Below, one piece after another: positions 5,509 to 5,952 of a stretch of DNA of 5,952 bases. The notes under the pieces are model-generated. The model worked only from the letters and a program-made list of their open reading frames with translations, searched no databases and was not told where the DNA came from. This DNA comes from Syntrophomonadaceae bacterium. GTDB lineage: Bacteria; Bacillota; Dethiobacteria; DTU022; UBA8154. Both the position numbers and the translations under genes were made by a program. Every line of letters starts with the position of its first letter. The stretch's first letter is position 1. The stretch is from NCBI GenBank assembly GCA_003561325.1, contig PWWY01000110.1, positions 1-5,952 of the forward strand, given 5' to 3'.

Positions 5509-5514
5509 CTCCTT
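5509..5514 (-). promoter_or_regulatory. Unusually close ribosome binding site of dnaJ
   Basis: AAGGAG is followed by a single base and then the ATG at 5507. Optimal gaps are about 5-9 bases, so initiation may be reduced or depend on other contacts. No alternative start exists in the frame. Confidence 0.5.
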
Positions 5515-5551
5515 CAGCCCCTTTGTGACGTAAGCCTGGCGCTTCGTGGTG

Positions 5552-5952
5552 TTATTTCTCCTCTTCATCATCCACGACTTCGTAGTCGGCGTCAACCACG
5601 TCTTCCTGGCCGCCGGGTCCAGCTTCTTGTCCGGCTCCCTGGTCACCGGTTTCTCCGTGCATGGAGCCGCTGCCGGCTGCTTGCTGCTGTTCCCGCTGCA
5701 CCTGCTCGTAAATTTTTGACGATATCTCGTGCAGTTCGCTGCTAAGCTGATCCGAGGCCGACTTGATTTTTTGCACGTCGTCTCCTGCAATAGCGTCTTT
5801 CAACTCCTGGATGCGCTTCTCGATCTGCTCTTTTTTATCGCTTTCCACTTTATCTCCCAGGTCGCGCAGGGTTTTTTCCGTGGAGTAGACCAGGGAATCG
5901 GCCTGGTTGCGCGATTCCGCCAGTTCTTTGCGCCTGGCATCTTCGTCTGCAA
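5552..5952 (-). CDS. dnaK: Chaperone protein DnaK (Hsp70), C-terminal fragment
   Basis: The last 132 residues of DnaK; the gene continues beyond the right edge. The visible part is the helical lid of the substrate-binding domain, with the typical ARRKELAESRNQADSLVYST and EKTLRDLGDKV followed by EKRIQELKDAIAGDD. It then passes into a flexible tail rich in Gln and Gly, and ends in the acidic VVDADYEVVDDEEEK expected of Gram-positive DnaK. DnaK is the ATP-dependent cytoplasmic Hsp70 that works with DnaJ, encoded 44 bases downstream, and GrpE. The frame is open to the window edge, so the internal GTG at 5848 is not a start; it encodes the Val of DKVESD. The Gly/Gln-rich tail (QQQAAGSGSMHGETGDQGAG and on) looks somewhat longer than many, but such tails vary widely. 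No defect is seen. Confidence 0.97.
   Translation of the reverse strand, partial: ADEDARRKELAESRNQADSLVYSTEKTLRDLGDKVESDKKEQIEKRIQELKDAIAGDDVQKIKSASDQLSSELHEISSKIYEQVQREQQQAAGSGSMHGETGDQGAGQEAGPGGQEDVVDADYEVVDDEEEK

Noticed and set aside
1..5952. CRISPR array, tRNA or rRNA gene, insertion sequence, phage or defence module
   Set aside because: I saw no direct repeat array, no cloverleaf or rRNA-like segment, no transposase or integrase, and every long stretch is accounted for by core genes.

Overview
The window reads as an ordinary core-genome stretch of a Gram-positive, probably clostridial (class Clostridia) bacterium. The evidence is gene order: dnaK-dnaJ-rsmE-mtaB followed by hit-rpsU-yqeY-nfeD matches the conserved Firmicutes block known from Bacillus (dnaK, dnaJ, yqeT, yqeU, yqeV ... 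rpsU, yqeY, yqeZ). Purine-rich Shine-Dalgarno sequences, frequent TTG starts and a YlbF-family protein, a group typical of Firmicutes, agree. Base composition looks moderate, a little above 50% G+C by eye. I cannot name genus or species.

Layout, read from the right edge because most genes are on the minus strand. The C-terminal third of-or-less of DnaK enters at 5952 and ends at 5552. It is followed by complete dnaJ (5507-4353), rsmE (4309-3563) and mtaB (3502-2132), spaced 43 to 60 bases apart and probably cotranscribed from a promoter outside the window. A convergent intergenic gap (1980-2131) with one good hairpin separates mtaB from a plus-strand YlbF-family gene (1614-1979). That gene diverges from a HIT-family gene (1448-1095) across a shared upstream region with two back-to-back extended -10 promoters. 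A consensus sigma-A promoter (979-951) then starts an rpsU-yqeY-nfeD transcript; rpsU has a leader of about 115 bases, and nfeD runs off the left edge after 46 codons.

Functionally the window joins protein folding (DnaK with its J-domain partner DnaJ) to ribosome and tRNA maturation (RsmE on 16S rRNA U1498, MtaB on t6A37 of tRNA, ribosomal protein S21, and the tRNA-amidotransferase-like YqeY). NfeD begins the membrane-quality/flotillin neighbourhood that usually follows yqeY.

I found no undescribed defence, mobile or RNA system. The points most worth a second look are local: a HIT protein whose third motif histidine is proline and whose C-terminal tail is atypical, the absence of prmA between dnaJ and rsmE, a strand-switched ylbF inside the conserved cluster, and the strong rpsU promoter with its long leader.
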